NCBI RefSeq assembly: GCF_001657475.1
Contig: NZ_LXEY01000009.1
Span: forward strand, 1 to 64,000
DNA: 64,000 nt
DNA from: Enteractinococcus helveticum
GTDB lineage: Bacteria; Actinomycetota; Actinomycetes; Actinomycetales; Micrococcaceae
Direction: 5' to 3'
Shown here piece after piece: positions 1 to 8,241 of the stretch. Made by a program: the position numbers and the translations under genes. The notes under the pieces were generated by a model, which saw only the letters and a list, made by a program, of their open reading frames with translations, did no database searches and was not told the DNA's origin. Numbering within the stretch: position 1 is the stretch's first letter; each line of letters opens with the position of its first letter.

Positions 1-114
1 TCCAGAAAACCCATTGCAGAAGCCCTGGAACGGTGGGAACATATTCTCTTTCCGGCCGTCCTCATCGGCCTAGGTATCGTCATCCTCGTCAGCGGCGGAG
101 CCTTCGGACTGTAA
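1..114 (+). CDS. C-terminal end of a cadmium-resistance-transporter-like membrane protein (partial)
   Basis: The frame starting at base 1 is open to a TAA at 112-114 and gives 37 residues: a short charged stretch (RKPIAEALERW) followed by one hydrophobic helix (ILFPAVLIGLGIVILVSGG) and the C-terminus. The pattern W-x3-LFPxVLIGLGIxIL resembles the last membrane segment of CadD-family cadmium transporters, but only the tail is present so the family call is tentative. The gene lies immediately inside a transposon end (207-254) pointing left, so it would be cargo of an element that continues outside the window. Confidence 0.4.
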   Translation, partial: SRKPIAEALERWEHILFPAVLIGLGIVILVSGGAFGL

Positions 115-206
115 GCAACGGCCACACCACGGAATATCCTGAGTGGCTAACATGCTTCAGGCCAGTCATTCCCATTCTCTCGGACCGGCAAGCGACACGA
201 CGAAGA

Positions 207-254
207 CCGCCAAACGAACCTGCAAAAAACCGCCAAATGAAGTTAACAGTCACA
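207..254 (+). repeat. Transposon end repeat, copy 1
   Basis: Two tandem CCGCCAAA-type motifs are followed by GAAGTTAACAGTCACA. The same block recurs at 11261-11287 and 14181-14232, and as a diverged version at 10507-10553, always in the same orientation and always to the right of transposition genes or cargo. Read from its outer edge the terminus is TGTGACTGTTAACTTC. I infer it is the right end of an element lying to the left. The spaced repeats look like transposase-binding sites. Confidence 0.65.
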
Positions 255-869
255 CTACTTGGCGGCCAGGAGCTTGCGCCCGGCTTCGCGGAGTTCTCCT
301 GTCGGGGATACGTGACGGTAGAGGGTTTGGCGAGTGATGCCAAGTTCTTTGCATAACTCACCGACCTTGGTGCCAGGCTGGCCCATGGAGGCCATGGCGA
401 GCCGGAGTTTGGCTGGGGTCATTTTGTAGGGTCGCCCGCCTTTGCGACCGCGTGCTCGCGCTGACGCGAGTCCGGCCTTGGTGCGTTCAGAAATCAGTTC
501 GCGTTCAAACTCAGCCAACGCAGCGAAGATCCCGAACACCAGTTTGCCGGAAGCGGTTGTGGTGTCAATGGCCGCCCCTTGGCCGGTGAGCACCTTCAGG
601 CCCACTCCACGGTCGGTCAAGTCATGGACAACATTGACCAGATGCCGCAAATCCCGCCCGAGCCGGTCCAGCTTCCACACGATCAGTGTGTCCCCAGTCC
701 TCACAGCTTTCAGACAGGCTGCCAGCTGTGGCCGATCATCTTGCTTGCCCGACGCCTGATCTTCGTAAATCTGCTCCGGATCAACACCGGCAGCAAGCAG
801 TGCGTCCCGTTGTAGGTCCGTGGTTTGGGACCCGTCGGCCTTGGAGACTCGCGCGTACCCGATCAGCAC
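255..869 (-). CDS. tniR: TniR, serine resolvase of the Tn5053-like element
   Basis: 204-residue serine recombinase that would resolve the cointegrates formed by TniABQ transposition. The N-terminal catalytic domain begins IGYARVSK with the nucleophile Ser9, followed by the DDRPQL arginine region and the WKLDRLGRD motif near 66-74. The long E helix contains LAEFERELISERT, and a C-terminal helix-turn-helix (LGITRQTLYRHV) ends near residue 190. The GTG start at 869 has AGGAG nine bases upstream. It is the last gene of the tni block, and the res region lies just upstream as in Tn5053. Confidence 0.9.
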   Translation of the reverse strand: MLIGYARVSKADGSQTTDLQRDALLAAGVDPEQIYEDQASGKQDDRPQLAACLKAVRTGDTLIVWKLDRLGRDLRHLVNVVHDLTDRGVGLKVLTGQGAAIDTTTASGKLVFGIFAALAEFERELISERTKAGLASARARGRKGGRPYKMTPAKLRLAMASMGQPGTKVGELCKELGITRQTLYRHVSPTGELREAGRKLLAAK

Positions 870-994
870 CTTGGGTTTCTCCTGTCATGTATTCGATCGT
901 TTATGTGACAATCCGACAGCACAGTGCATGCTCAGCGAAAACTGTCACTTAACCCGTTACGTATTCTACGTCATGCAAACAGGGTCGTCGGCAG
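870..994. promoter_or_regulatory. Probable res site and tniR promoter
   Basis: The 125-bp gap between tniQ and tniR contains short inverted motifs, TGTGACA near 903 and TGTCAC near 946, and further partial dyads around CGTATTCTACG. Position and dyad content match the res site of Tn5053-type elements, where TniR binds and recombines. The individual subsites cannot be assigned with certainty by eye. Confidence 0.5.
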
Positions 995-2152
995 CTAATG
1001 TGACAAAAATTCTGCTGGGATGCCAAGTTTTTCCAGATCGGTGCGAACGCGGTGCACCACGGTCTCATCGTCGCGGCGATACATTGTCAGGATGTTGAAC
1101 AGCTGTTGCGCGGCGTCTGCGTCGTGTTTGGCTTCGTCGATGGACTCCTTGAGCATGTCATCAAGTTTTTTCCAGGGGTTCGGCGCAGCAGCTTTTTGTG
1201 CTGGGCAACCGGGGTCAACCGAGCGGTCTGGCTCGGGCAGAAACAATGGTGCCTGATTTCCTCGACCGGTCAGCATCTCATGCTCAAGCATCTGGATGGC
1301 TGTCGCTGCCGCTTCAAGCATGCGCTGCTGGACTGCTAAGGAGAGCTTCTCGTAGGGATACCAGCTGACTTGTCCGCCTCTGACCGGCTGGCCGATTCGG
1401 TCCCACACTTGGCGGGTGAGTCGATGAGCGGCACCAGACTCGGTCAAAGTCGCACCGAGCTCGTCGAGCAGGGTTCGTAACAGCCGAAACCACATACCGG
1501 CATGGACGCGGCGGCGGGGTAAATCTACGTGCCCGGCGGTGAGCGCCTGCCACGTGCGCGCATCCATGGCTCTGATCGCCGGGTTTGCGGGGCGTGGCGC
1601 AAGGGATTGGTTCTGCCACTTAAAGTGGTACCAGCGCGTTCCTTCGTGGGTTTCCAACAGGCACCGGTGAACAGGACAGGTGAGCATTAGCGGTAGCGAC
1701 CACATCAATTGATACAAATACGGCGGTGAAGACTCCACCATGCAAGTCGGACAGGTTCGCTGTTGCGGGTGCGGCTTCGCCGGTATCCATGGCCGCCATG
1801 GACCCACCTCTCGGTTAGCGCGTTGACCGCCGGGCAGCAAGATGGACAACTGCCGGGTATAAGTGGTGAACGCTTCCGGGTCAGGCTCAAGGCCATCTAA
1901 CAGCCAGGGGACGAAACCATCGAGGCTCATGGCTCGAATCGTGTCGACGTGGACCCCGGTCCGTGTGGCCAGCCGCTCGACAAACCCCGCCGGTGGAGCC
2001 AGGTCCAAGTCCATTTCGCGATCAAGACTGTAGCCGATATCGAGGGCCAGTACCTCGATGCTGATCCCGTACCGGGCAGCGATCCGAATCAGCCACGAAG
2101 ACAGCGCTTCACCCGGTGTGGCTGCAGGATGCAGTGGCCACCGATGGGTCAC
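995..2152 (-). CDS. tniQ: TniQ transposition protein
   Basis: 385 residues with the TniQ N-terminal signature: PGEALSSWLIRIAARYG near 13-29, followed by a zinc-finger-like segment with CPTC, then CPVHRCLL near residues 135-170. TniQ proteins are target-site adaptors working with the TniB ATPase; in Tn5053 TniQ is required for cointegrate formation. The start overlaps the tniB stop by 4 bp, indicating translational coupling. The C-terminal half is not conserved enough for me to assign subdomains. Confidence 0.85.
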   Translation of the reverse strand: MTHRWPLHPAATPGEALSSWLIRIAARYGISIEVLALDIGYSLDREMDLDLAPPAGFVERLATRTGVHVDTIRAMSLDGFVPWLLDGLEPDPEAFTTYTRQLSILLPGGQRANREVGPWRPWIPAKPHPQQRTCPTCMVESSPPYLYQLMWSLPLMLTCPVHRCLLETHEGTRWYHFKWQNQSLAPRPANPAIRAMDARTWQALTAGHVDLPRRRVHAGMWFRLLRTLLDELGATLTESGAAHRLTRQVWDRIGQPVRGGQVSWYPYEKLSLAVQQRMLEAAATAIQMLEHEMLTGRGNQAPLFLPEPDRSVDPGCPAQKAAAPNPWKKLDDMLKESIDEAKHDADAAQQLFNILTMYRRDDETVVHRVRTDLEKLGIPAEFLSH

Positions 2153-3066
2153 AGTAGCTCGCGTTCGAACAACCGTCGGCGTTCGGTCGGGCCGGTGTAG
2201 TCAGCCATGGTCAGCGTCCGGTGGTCGATGGCCTCGATACCGCTTTCCACAGCAGCCACCGCAGCTGCGGTCAGTAGTCGTGCTAGCTCACCGATGGTGC
2301 CTTCACTGCGCGCCAGCAGGTAGCGGGCCATATCGTCAGTATCGATCACCGATGGTTGATGTAGTGGAAACGCTGCGGCGAAACTGGCCAGCAGTGACCG
2401 TGTGGCATCGTTTACTTCCCATAATGGCAACACAAAGGGCTCGAACCGGTTCTCTAACTGGTCATCAGATCGAACCGCCAGGTAGGCTTCTCGGGTGCCG
2501 ACCCCGACCAGCGGGATGCGCAGCTCATTGCCTAAAAACCGCAGCAGGTTCAGAAATTCTCGACGTACATCGTTGCGTCCGGCCAGCACATTGTGCAACT
2601 CATCAATGATCAACATCCGGGCACCGACCTCTCGCAACAACGACAAGGCCAGTTGTTCTAGCTCGATCACCCGAGGCCGGGGACGCATTGGCGCCCCCAG
2701 TGCGGCTAGGATCGCGGTATAAAACCGCAAAGGAGAAGGTTCCGAGGGCATCTGTACCGACACCACCGGGATGTGCTCTCGGTCCGGTTCGGTAATCGGC
2801 TGGTGATCGCGACAGAAGCGTTCGATGATCATCGATTTCCCATTATTTGTCGGCCCAACCAACAACAGGTTCGGCATTCGTTGTTTTTTCGGCCACCCCA
2901 ACAAGGTCTCCAACCGGGCCACGGCCTCGACCGCCTTGGGGTAACCGATCCAACGATCCGCCCGAATCTGCTGAACCCGCTCATCTACCGATAATCGTGC
3001 TACGGGGTGGGCACTGGGATGAAGATGCGACAAGTCCAACGTCTCGTAGTCACCGGCATTCACCAT
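2149..3066 (-). CDS. tniB: TniB, AAA+ ATPase of the Tn5053-like element
   Basis: 305-residue AAA+ protein. Walker A is GPTNNGKS near residue 72 and Walker B is LIIDELHN near residue 155, followed by a sensor-1-like segment (IPLVGVGT). TniB/TnsC-type ATPases bind target DNA and recruit the transposase. The gene overlaps tniA (7 bp) and tniQ (4 bp), forming one transcription unit read leftward. The length agrees with Tn5053 TniB. Confidence 0.9.
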   Translation of the reverse strand: MVNAGDYETLDLSHLHPSAHPVARLSVDERVQQIRADRWIGYPKAVEAVARLETLLGWPKKQRMPNLLLVGPTNNGKSMIIERFCRDHQPITEPDREHIPVVSVQMPSEPSPLRFYTAILAALGAPMRPRPRVIELEQLALSLLREVGARMLIIDELHNVLAGRNDVRREFLNLLRFLGNELRIPLVGVGTREAYLAVRSDDQLENRFEPFVLPLWEVNDATRSLLASFAAAFPLHQPSVIDTDDMARYLLARSEGTIGELARLLTAAAVAAVESGIEAIDHRTLTMADYTGPTERRRLFERELL

Positions 3067-4742
3067 TGTTCAATCTCCTCAAACCGAATTGCTGGTTGTC
3101 TCGCCGCCTCCGTACTCTCCGGGGTAACAGGTGGTTGCAGCATTGGTGGGTCCGTTCCCTTCGTCGGTGCAGCCTTGGCGTGTCTACGGCGTTCGGCCTC
3201 ACGACGGGTACGCTTGGTCGTTTTCTCCGCGGTCTCCGCGATATGCTGCATCTGGTTAATCATGCGAAACAATTCGGCTTCATCGACTTGTTCAGCCCCG
3301 CGTTCTCGCAGTCGGGCCAGTGCTTGGCGGTGCTCCCACACACTGACCGCAGGATTGGACAGCGTCCGGTACGGGACCTCCACGTATTCCACACCCTCAG
3401 GGTCCAGGACCCAGATCCTGCTAATGTCACGCGGGTCCCGCCGGATGATAAACCGGTCCAAATGCTGACGACGGGCAATCCAGGGTTTCAGCACATTAGC
3501 GAAATACCACACATGATCGATCACGAACCCGGTCCGGTTCAGTTTCCGCCGGAGCACGGGCAGAAAGTCCACCAAAAACGCTGTCGGGTTCGTGGTGATC
3601 ATCGGAGCACCAGTGGCAGCAACGTCTTCGGCCCATCGACCGGCAGGGGTTTGTTCCAGGGTGCTGTGGACCGTGCCATGATAGGTGGCCACTGCCAGGG
3701 TCAGCCACTGTTCCAGTTCGCCCAATGTCAGCGCGGCCATCTGCTCCGAGTCGTATTGTCCCCGTTCGGCCGGATTCGAAAACGTTGTGCCGGGCAGTTC
3801 GTGGATTTGTTGCATCGCTGTGCCGATGATACGTTCGACGATCCCACCATAATGTGGTCGGCCCAGCGGTCGGTAGTACAGTTCAATGCCGTGCTGTTGA
3901 CAGCCACGGGTGAGTGCTTCACTTTTGAACTCGGCAGCATTGTCGACAAACAGTGTTTTAGGTTTGCCGCTCATAGGCCAATCGGCTTCTACCCCCAGTT
4001 GTTCCAACCATGGCCGCTTATCAATGGCCGCATGCGCCAGACACAGTCCCACCGACACCGCAGACGGGGCCTCCAGTGTGACGACCATGCCGAGAATGCA
4101 CCGGCTACACACATCAATGGCCACCGTCAGATATGGTCGGCCAATCGGCTGGCGTTCATGCTCGTCGACTATGACAAGATCAATCACCGTATGATCGATC
4201 TGGACTTGTTCCAAGATTGATCCGACCACCGGGACGTCACCACCGGCAGACTGCAACGGTCGCACACTGTCAGCACCTTCGCGTCGTCGCCCGACCTCCA
4301 CCGGGTCCATCTGGGCGATCCGGGCCGCTACCGTATTGCGTGCTGGCGCTGACAACCCCCGCGCTGTACAGTCCCGTACGATTTCGCGATGCAAACTGGC
4401 CACCGTTCGCTTCTGGTGGGTTAAATACCACTTGCGCACCAGCTCGCCAATCACCTGTTCCACCGACTCCGACAACCGGCTGCCATCCTTGCCCCCGTCA
4501 GATCGTCGTCTGACAAGATCAGTGACCAAGCCTGTTCCCTGTCGGTAACGCTCCAACAACACGTACACCTGTCGACGAGAAATTCCCAGCTCCACTGCAG
4601 CTCTATCGGCAGCAATCACTCCCACTGGGCTGCGCTCCGCAAGCTTGCCAATCACCTCTGCTCGCAAAAACGCTTGTTCCCACTCTGTCTCAGACATCGT
4701 CAGATGCCCCGTCGAAACAACGCGGCCTGGTTTATCGTTCAT
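3060..4742 (-). CDS. tniA: TniA, DDE transposase (Mu/TnsB-type integrase core)
   Basis: 560 residues from the ATG at 4742, which has an excellent AAGGAGG 6 bp upstream; the open frame extends to 4838 but that extra N-terminus is Cys-rich and unlike the family. An N-terminal helix-turn-helix (LGISRRQVYVLLERY) is followed by an rve catalytic core: first Asp in VQIDHTVIDL near 182, second in LFVDNAAEF near 265, Glu in GIVERIIGT near 302, a DD(35)E spacing. A Mu-type C-terminal domain follows. The frame is intact, so the element may be active. Confidence 0.92.
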   Translation of the reverse strand: MNDKPGRVVSTGHLTMSETEWEQAFLRAEVIGKLAERSPVGVIAADRAAVELGISRRQVYVLLERYRQGTGLVTDLVRRRSDGGKDGSRLSESVEQVIGELVRKWYLTHQKRTVASLHREIVRDCTARGLSAPARNTVAARIAQMDPVEVGRRREGADSVRPLQSAGGDVPVVGSILEQVQIDHTVIDLVIVDEHERQPIGRPYLTVAIDVCSRCILGMVVTLEAPSAVSVGLCLAHAAIDKRPWLEQLGVEADWPMSGKPKTLFVDNAAEFKSEALTRGCQQHGIELYYRPLGRPHYGGIVERIIGTAMQQIHELPGTTFSNPAERGQYDSEQMAALTLGELEQWLTLAVATYHGTVHSTLEQTPAGRWAEDVAATGAPMITTNPTAFLVDFLPVLRRKLNRTGFVIDHVWYFANVLKPWIARRQHLDRFIIRRDPRDISRIWVLDPEGVEYVEVPYRTLSNPAVSVWEHRQALARLRERGAEQVDEAELFRMINQMQHIAETAEKTTKRTRREAERRRHAKAAPTKGTDPPMLQPPVTPESTEAARQPAIRFEEIEQW

Positions 4743-4817
4743 CCCTGCCTCCTTGCTTTGAAAACAAGACCCTTGCATTAAAGCGACGCTAGCGCACAAG
4801 ACGACTGAACAACCACA

Positions 4818-4836
4818 CTTCAGAAGCCGACAGCAC
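4818..4836 (+). repeat. Tn402-type subterminal repeat upstream of tniA
   Basis: CTTCAGAAGCCGACAGCAC closely resembles bases 8-25 of the classical Tn402/Tn5053 inverted repeat (TTTCAGAAGACGACTGCAC as I recall it). It lies between tniA and the presumed right end of the element, where TniA-binding repeats are expected. Confidence 0.5.
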
Positions 4837-4994
4837 ACCCTGCCAAAAACTCGGGAACTAGGGGGCGTAGTGTGACAATTTTTCTATCGTACGGCTACCA
4901 AGGTGGCGTGACTCAGTTTTGGTCAATAGAAAGGTAGGGTTATTGTGCCTAACCGATATGTAGAAGAAGGGGATGTGCCGTCGGTACCGTTACG

Positions 4995-5669
4995 TTGAAT
5001 GCCCACGGTTTAGCCTGTGGATACAACGATTCTGTTGTCTGTGGACCGTTTGATTTCGCGATGGGTTCTTGTGAGGTTGTAGCGGTCGTGGGCAATAACG
5101 CCGCAGGGAAATCTACCCTATTGCGTACAATCGTAGGTGACCAACGTTCGGTTAGCGGAGAGATTCGCATCAACACCTTGGTCCCGAATCCTGAGGCTGT
5201 AGCGTTCCGGCGGCTGCTGAGCACTGTGACTGATGCAGACGCGTTCTTTTCTAGCCTGACGGTTCAGGAACATCTGACCATGGTGGCTGCTGGTCATGGT
5301 GTGAAAAACGTCGGTTCCAGTGTGGATGCTGAACTCTCATTTTTTGACCTGTTCGATGCTGCTGATTCTTTACCACGCCACTTGTCTTCTGGTCAACGCA
5401 GAAGGCTCCTGCTGGCAGCTGCGTTTATTCGACCCTTTCAACTGCTGGTCTTAGATGAGCCCGAGCAACGGCTCGACACTGGGATGCGTCAGATCCTTGG
5501 TACGCGTTTGGGCAAGCTACGTGGAGGACCAGGCGCTGCCGCCCTGATTGCTACACACGATGCGGATGTACTACTGGCTAGTGCAAGCCGGTGCCTTGTG
5601 ATTGCCGACGGATTAGTCCGGGAGGTTACCCCGCAGGAAGGAGCCCAGTGGATCACCAAAAACCACTAG
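4995..5669 (+). CDS. ABC transporter ATP-binding protein
   Basis: 224-residue ABC ATPase. Walker A is GNNAAGKST near residue 35, the signature is LSSGQRRRL near 129, Walker B is LLVLDEPEQRLD near 152, and the switch histidine is in IATHD. No ATG or GTG lies in frame downstream of the nearest upstream stop; the first usable start is TTG at 4995, with only weak upstream purines (AAGGGG is too distant), so the start is uncertain. The next gene encodes a multi-span membrane protein, so this is the motor of a two-gene export system. Substrate is unknown. It sits between two transposition modules and may be cargo. Confidence 0.85.
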   Translation: MNAHGLACGYNDSVVCGPFDFAMGSCEVVAVVGNNAAGKSTLLRTIVGDQRSVSGEIRINTLVPNPEAVAFRRLLSTVTDADAFFSSLTVQEHLTMVAAGHGVKNVGSSVDAELSFFDLFDAADSLPRHLSSGQRRRLLLAAAFIRPFQLLVLDEPEQRLDTGMRQILGTRLGKLRGGPGAAALIATHDADVLLASASRCLVIADGLVREVTPQEGAQWITKNH

Positions 5670-5761
5670 GCTCAGCCAGTCGACCGGAGCGAACACAGTA
5701 TGACAGGAAACCCAGCTCGCGCGAACGACTGAAATCAGTCTTACAAGAAGATCACCAACGT

Positions 5762-7411
5762 ATGAACGGATGGACGCCTTCCTCGGTGCCAGAGCCGTAT
5801 CGCCCAGATCAACACGTGGCCCAAGCTGGCCGAAACAAGATGGTTGGAAGACGCTGGGAACGGATCAATGATCTCTACATCGCGTTGCTCTACATGGCTA
5901 TACTGGGGGCTTTTGTCACGGGGATCGTGAACTTCTTAGGAAGCAGCGTTGTTGAGGTGGAAGCGCCAGCTATCCGTAGCAGCTTGGCGATCATCCAGAC
6001 TGAAAGCTTGTTAGCCGGTTTCAGTCTGGTCGGGGCTTCGTGGCTTGGTCGGTTCGCAACGGTCCTAGGCCCCGTAGCCGTAGATAAAGCTCAGGCCACC
6101 TGGTGGTTGACTCTTCCCGTGAGCACCGGACCATATCTGCGTCGACGGCTGATCTGGCAGCTTGTCACTGCAACATTCTTGGGGTTTGTCGGTTGGCTAT
6201 TCATCGCCTGGGGTGCTCTTGAGGCCTCCCAGCAACAGCTTGCCGGAGGCTTCGGTGGTGTGCTATCTGCGGCACTGAGCAGCGGTCTGCTCGTCTTATT
6301 GGTGTTCGCGATAAGTGCTCTAGCCCAGACGTGGGGCTGGCATCTGAAACTGCGGAAGCTGTGGTCGCTGATTCCTGGTGTGGTACTGGCTGTGCTAGCT
6401 GTTGAAGCCATCATTTCGGCTAGCGCCACGTTGCCCCCGGGCTTACTACCGTTATGGTTTGTATCCCCGGTTGGAATATTTTCATTGGTTCAACAGGGCG
6501 GGGTCGTATCGGTTACGATCCCAGCGGTGCTCACCGTTATCGCCGGACTCGTCACCTGGCGAACTTTAACTCGCATTGAGAGGATACCGCATGCCGACCT
6601 CATACGCGCCGGTGAATCTAGTGCTCATCTGAGCGGGGTGCTGACGCTGCTGGAATCTCGCCACGTTAATACAGCGGTTCTTGGACGCAAGGACCATCCG
6701 ACAAAAAGACTGACACCCAAACGTCGCGGTGGAGGTCCACGGCATCCGGCACACGTGTGGGCCATGGCAGGTTTTTGGGTTTTGTTGCGTGACCCAACAG
6801 CACGACGAGCAACGCTCACAAGCATAGTTGTCGTAGTATTCGTAATCCTCAGCGAAGTTGGACAAAGTGTCACACTTCTGACTTTCACGATATCTTTGAG
6901 CACGGTCATTGCCATGCGTGGCTTAACCAGTGCTACTGATCAAATTGCTGACCAACCCGGGTTACAGAGACTGCTGCCGTTAGGGCACCAGAGAGCCTGG
7001 ATAACCCACACTATTGCACCAACCGCCTTCCTACTGCCCTGGGGGCTCATCGTAGGAGTCGTGTCCGGATGGGCAGTCCACGGACCAGAAAACCCTATCT
7101 CCTGGTTGCTTACTGTAATTGTTGCTGTATTCTCCGCAACCGCCCTTGCGGCCAGCACAGTTCGAACCTCGACACGACCACCTGTGGAATGGGGCTCAGT
7201 TCTGCAAACACTCCAAGCCGGTCGACTATTTACCACGGTTATCCGATACCTAACCCACGGCATAGACACGGCACTATTAGCTGGGCTCCCACTGGTGATT
7301 TCCCTAACGTTGTCACACATAACTCCCGGATATCTCGTATTTGCGTTGGTCACGTGCCTCGTAGCCTGGTGTATTGCGGTACACGTTTCAGATAAGAAAG
7401 ACGAGCTTTAA
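5762..7411 (+). CDS. Large multi-span membrane protein, probable ABC permease partner
   Basis: 549 residues from the ATG at 5762; an earlier in-frame start at 5591 would overlap the ATPase gene by 79 bp and adds a hydrophilic tail. About ten to twelve hydrophobic helices are visible, starting with LYIALLYMAILGAFVTGIV, and an arginine-rich cytoplasmic loop lies in the middle (TKRLTPKRRGGGPRHP). It resembles the uncharacterised actinobacterial membrane proteins often paired with an ABC ATPase (DUF6297-like, from memory). I infer it forms the membrane part of the exporter with the preceding gene. Confidence 0.7.
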   Translation: MNGWTPSSVPEPYRPDQHVAQAGRNKMVGRRWERINDLYIALLYMAILGAFVTGIVNFLGSSVVEVEAPAIRSSLAIIQTESLLAGFSLVGASWLGRFATVLGPVAVDKAQATWWLTLPVSTGPYLRRRLIWQLVTATFLGFVGWLFIAWGALEASQQQLAGGFGGVLSAALSSGLLVLLVFAISALAQTWGWHLKLRKLWSLIPGVVLAVLAVEAIISASATLPPGLLPLWFVSPVGIFSLVQQGGVVSVTIPAVLTVIAGLVTWRTLTRIERIPHADLIRAGESSAHLSGVLTLLESRHVNTAVLGRKDHPTKRLTPKRRGGGPRHPAHVWAMAGFWVLLRDPTARRATLTSIVVVVFVILSEVGQSVTLLTFTISLSTVIAMRGLTSATDQIADQPGLQRLLPLGHQRAWITHTIAPTAFLLPWGLIVGVVSGWAVHGPENPISWLLTVIVAVFSATALAASTVRTSTRPPVEWGSVLQTLQAGRLFTTVIRYLTHGIDTALLAGLPLVISLTLSHITPGYLVFALVTCLVAWCIAVHVSDKKDEL

Positions 7412-7572
7412 ACACATGCTCCACCTCCTGTAAGAAGAGAGCCAGACGCACAAAATCTTGCAGCGAGAGACCCCCGGCTGAGAATCGACGACTGTCACAA
7501 TGACAGCGCGCTTGACCGATGTTTTCGTGAAGGCGACTATTGAACCTAATGACAGGCTGTGCAGGGGCCTCC

Positions 7573-7652
7573 TGACAATTACCTTTCAGAAGCTAGCTGC
7601 ACAACCCGCGCCACGACTGGCATCGAAGTGCAGTCGACTTCTGAAAATGACA
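7573..7652. repeat. 80-bp inverted-repeat pair made of two Tn402-type ends
   Basis: The right arm (7628-7652) is the reverse complement of TGTCATTTTCAGAAG..., differing at one base from the 25-bp Tn402/integron inverted repeat as I recall it. The left arm (7573-7602) contains TTTCAGAAGCTAGCTGCAC in the opposite orientation, preceded by TGACA with a few extra bases. The core arms agree at 15 of 19 positions and enclose only about 25 bp. It ends exactly where the conserved part of the following resolvase begins. It could be a miniature element, the scar of a larger Tn402-type insertion, or a recombinase-binding dyad. Confidence 0.6.
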
Positions 7653-8239
7653 GCTACGCCCGAGTCTCCACTGGAGACCAAGATGCACGCTTACAACTTG
7701 ATGCGTTAACCGCTGCCGGGTGTTATCGGATTTTCACTGACACCGCGTCCGGCTCGCTACAGAGCCGTCCCGAACTCGACAAGCTCATGGATCAGTTACG
7801 CCCCGGCGACACTCTAGTGGTGTGGCGACTGGATCGGCTGGGTCGTTCGATACGACATCTCATTGATCAATTCACCGAGCTCCAAGAGCGGGGGATTGAG
7901 TTTCGGTCGCTGCAAGAAAATATTGACACCTCCTCGCCTGGCGGTCGATTGGTGTTCCATATTTTTGCCTCGCTAGCGGAGTTTGAACGCGACCTGATCC
8001 GTGAACGTACCAATGCCGGACTGGCGGCGGCGCGGGCACGGGGTCGCACTGGGGGTCGGCCGCCATTGTTGACTGCTGATAAATTATCGACGGCTCGGAA
8101 GCTGTATGCCCAACAAGATATGACGGTCGCCCAAATTGGCGAGGTCTTAGGGGTGAGCCGGACCACGATATATCGGGCGTTACGTCGTGACCCGGAGGCT
8201 GCCCCCTCGTCGCGCCGCGGGTCCACTAAGACGGTGTAG
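7628..8239 (+). CDS. Serine resolvase with its first residues replaced by a transposon end
   Basis: 203 residues if translation starts at the in-frame GTG at 7628, inside the Tn402-type repeat. Homology to Tn3-family resolvases begins abruptly at SYARVSTGDQD, with the usual (M)xxIG before the tyrosine missing. The catalytic serine in YARVST is present, as are WRLDRLGRS, LAEFERDLIRERT and a C-terminal HTH (LGVSRTTIYRALRR). The protein may still fold, but no good ribosome site precedes the GTG, so it may be poorly expressed. The transposase gene starts 2 bp after its stop. Confidence 0.8.
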   Translation: MQSTSENDSYARVSTGDQDARLQLDALTAAGCYRIFTDTASGSLQSRPELDKLMDQLRPGDTLVVWRLDRLGRSIRHLIDQFTELQERGIEFRSLQENIDTSSPGGRLVFHIFASLAEFERDLIRERTNAGLAAARARGRTGGRPPLLTADKLSTARKLYAQQDMTVAQIGEVLGVSRTTIYRALRRDPEAAPSSRRGSTKTV

Positions 8240-8241
8240 TC

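Larger units (their letters stand above)
249..4876 (-). mobile_element. Tn5053/Tn402-like transposon without cargo (tniA-tniB-tniQ-res-tniR)
   Basis: Four genes on one strand in the order tniA, tniB, tniQ, tniR, with a gap between tniQ and tniR at the place of the res site, reproduce the Tn5053/Tn402 module. Product lengths (560, 305, 385 and 204 aa) are close to those I recall for Tn5053. A 10-bp inverted repeat, GTCACACTAC, is found at 249-258 and as its complement at 4867-4876, giving probable ends; the tniR stop codon lies inside the left repeat. No 5-bp target duplication is evident outside the repeats, so the exact ends remain uncertain. An alternative is that the two TGTGAC motifs are termini of neighbouring elements. 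Confidence 0.6.

Noticed and set aside
2847-4220. Long open frame of 457 codons on the plus strand
   Set aside because: It is antisense to tniB and tniA, which have clear motifs; the antisense product has no recognisable domains.
244-4881. 5-bp target-site duplication of the Tn5053-like element
   Set aside because: The five bases on either side of the GTCACACTAC repeats do not match, so no duplication can be claimed.
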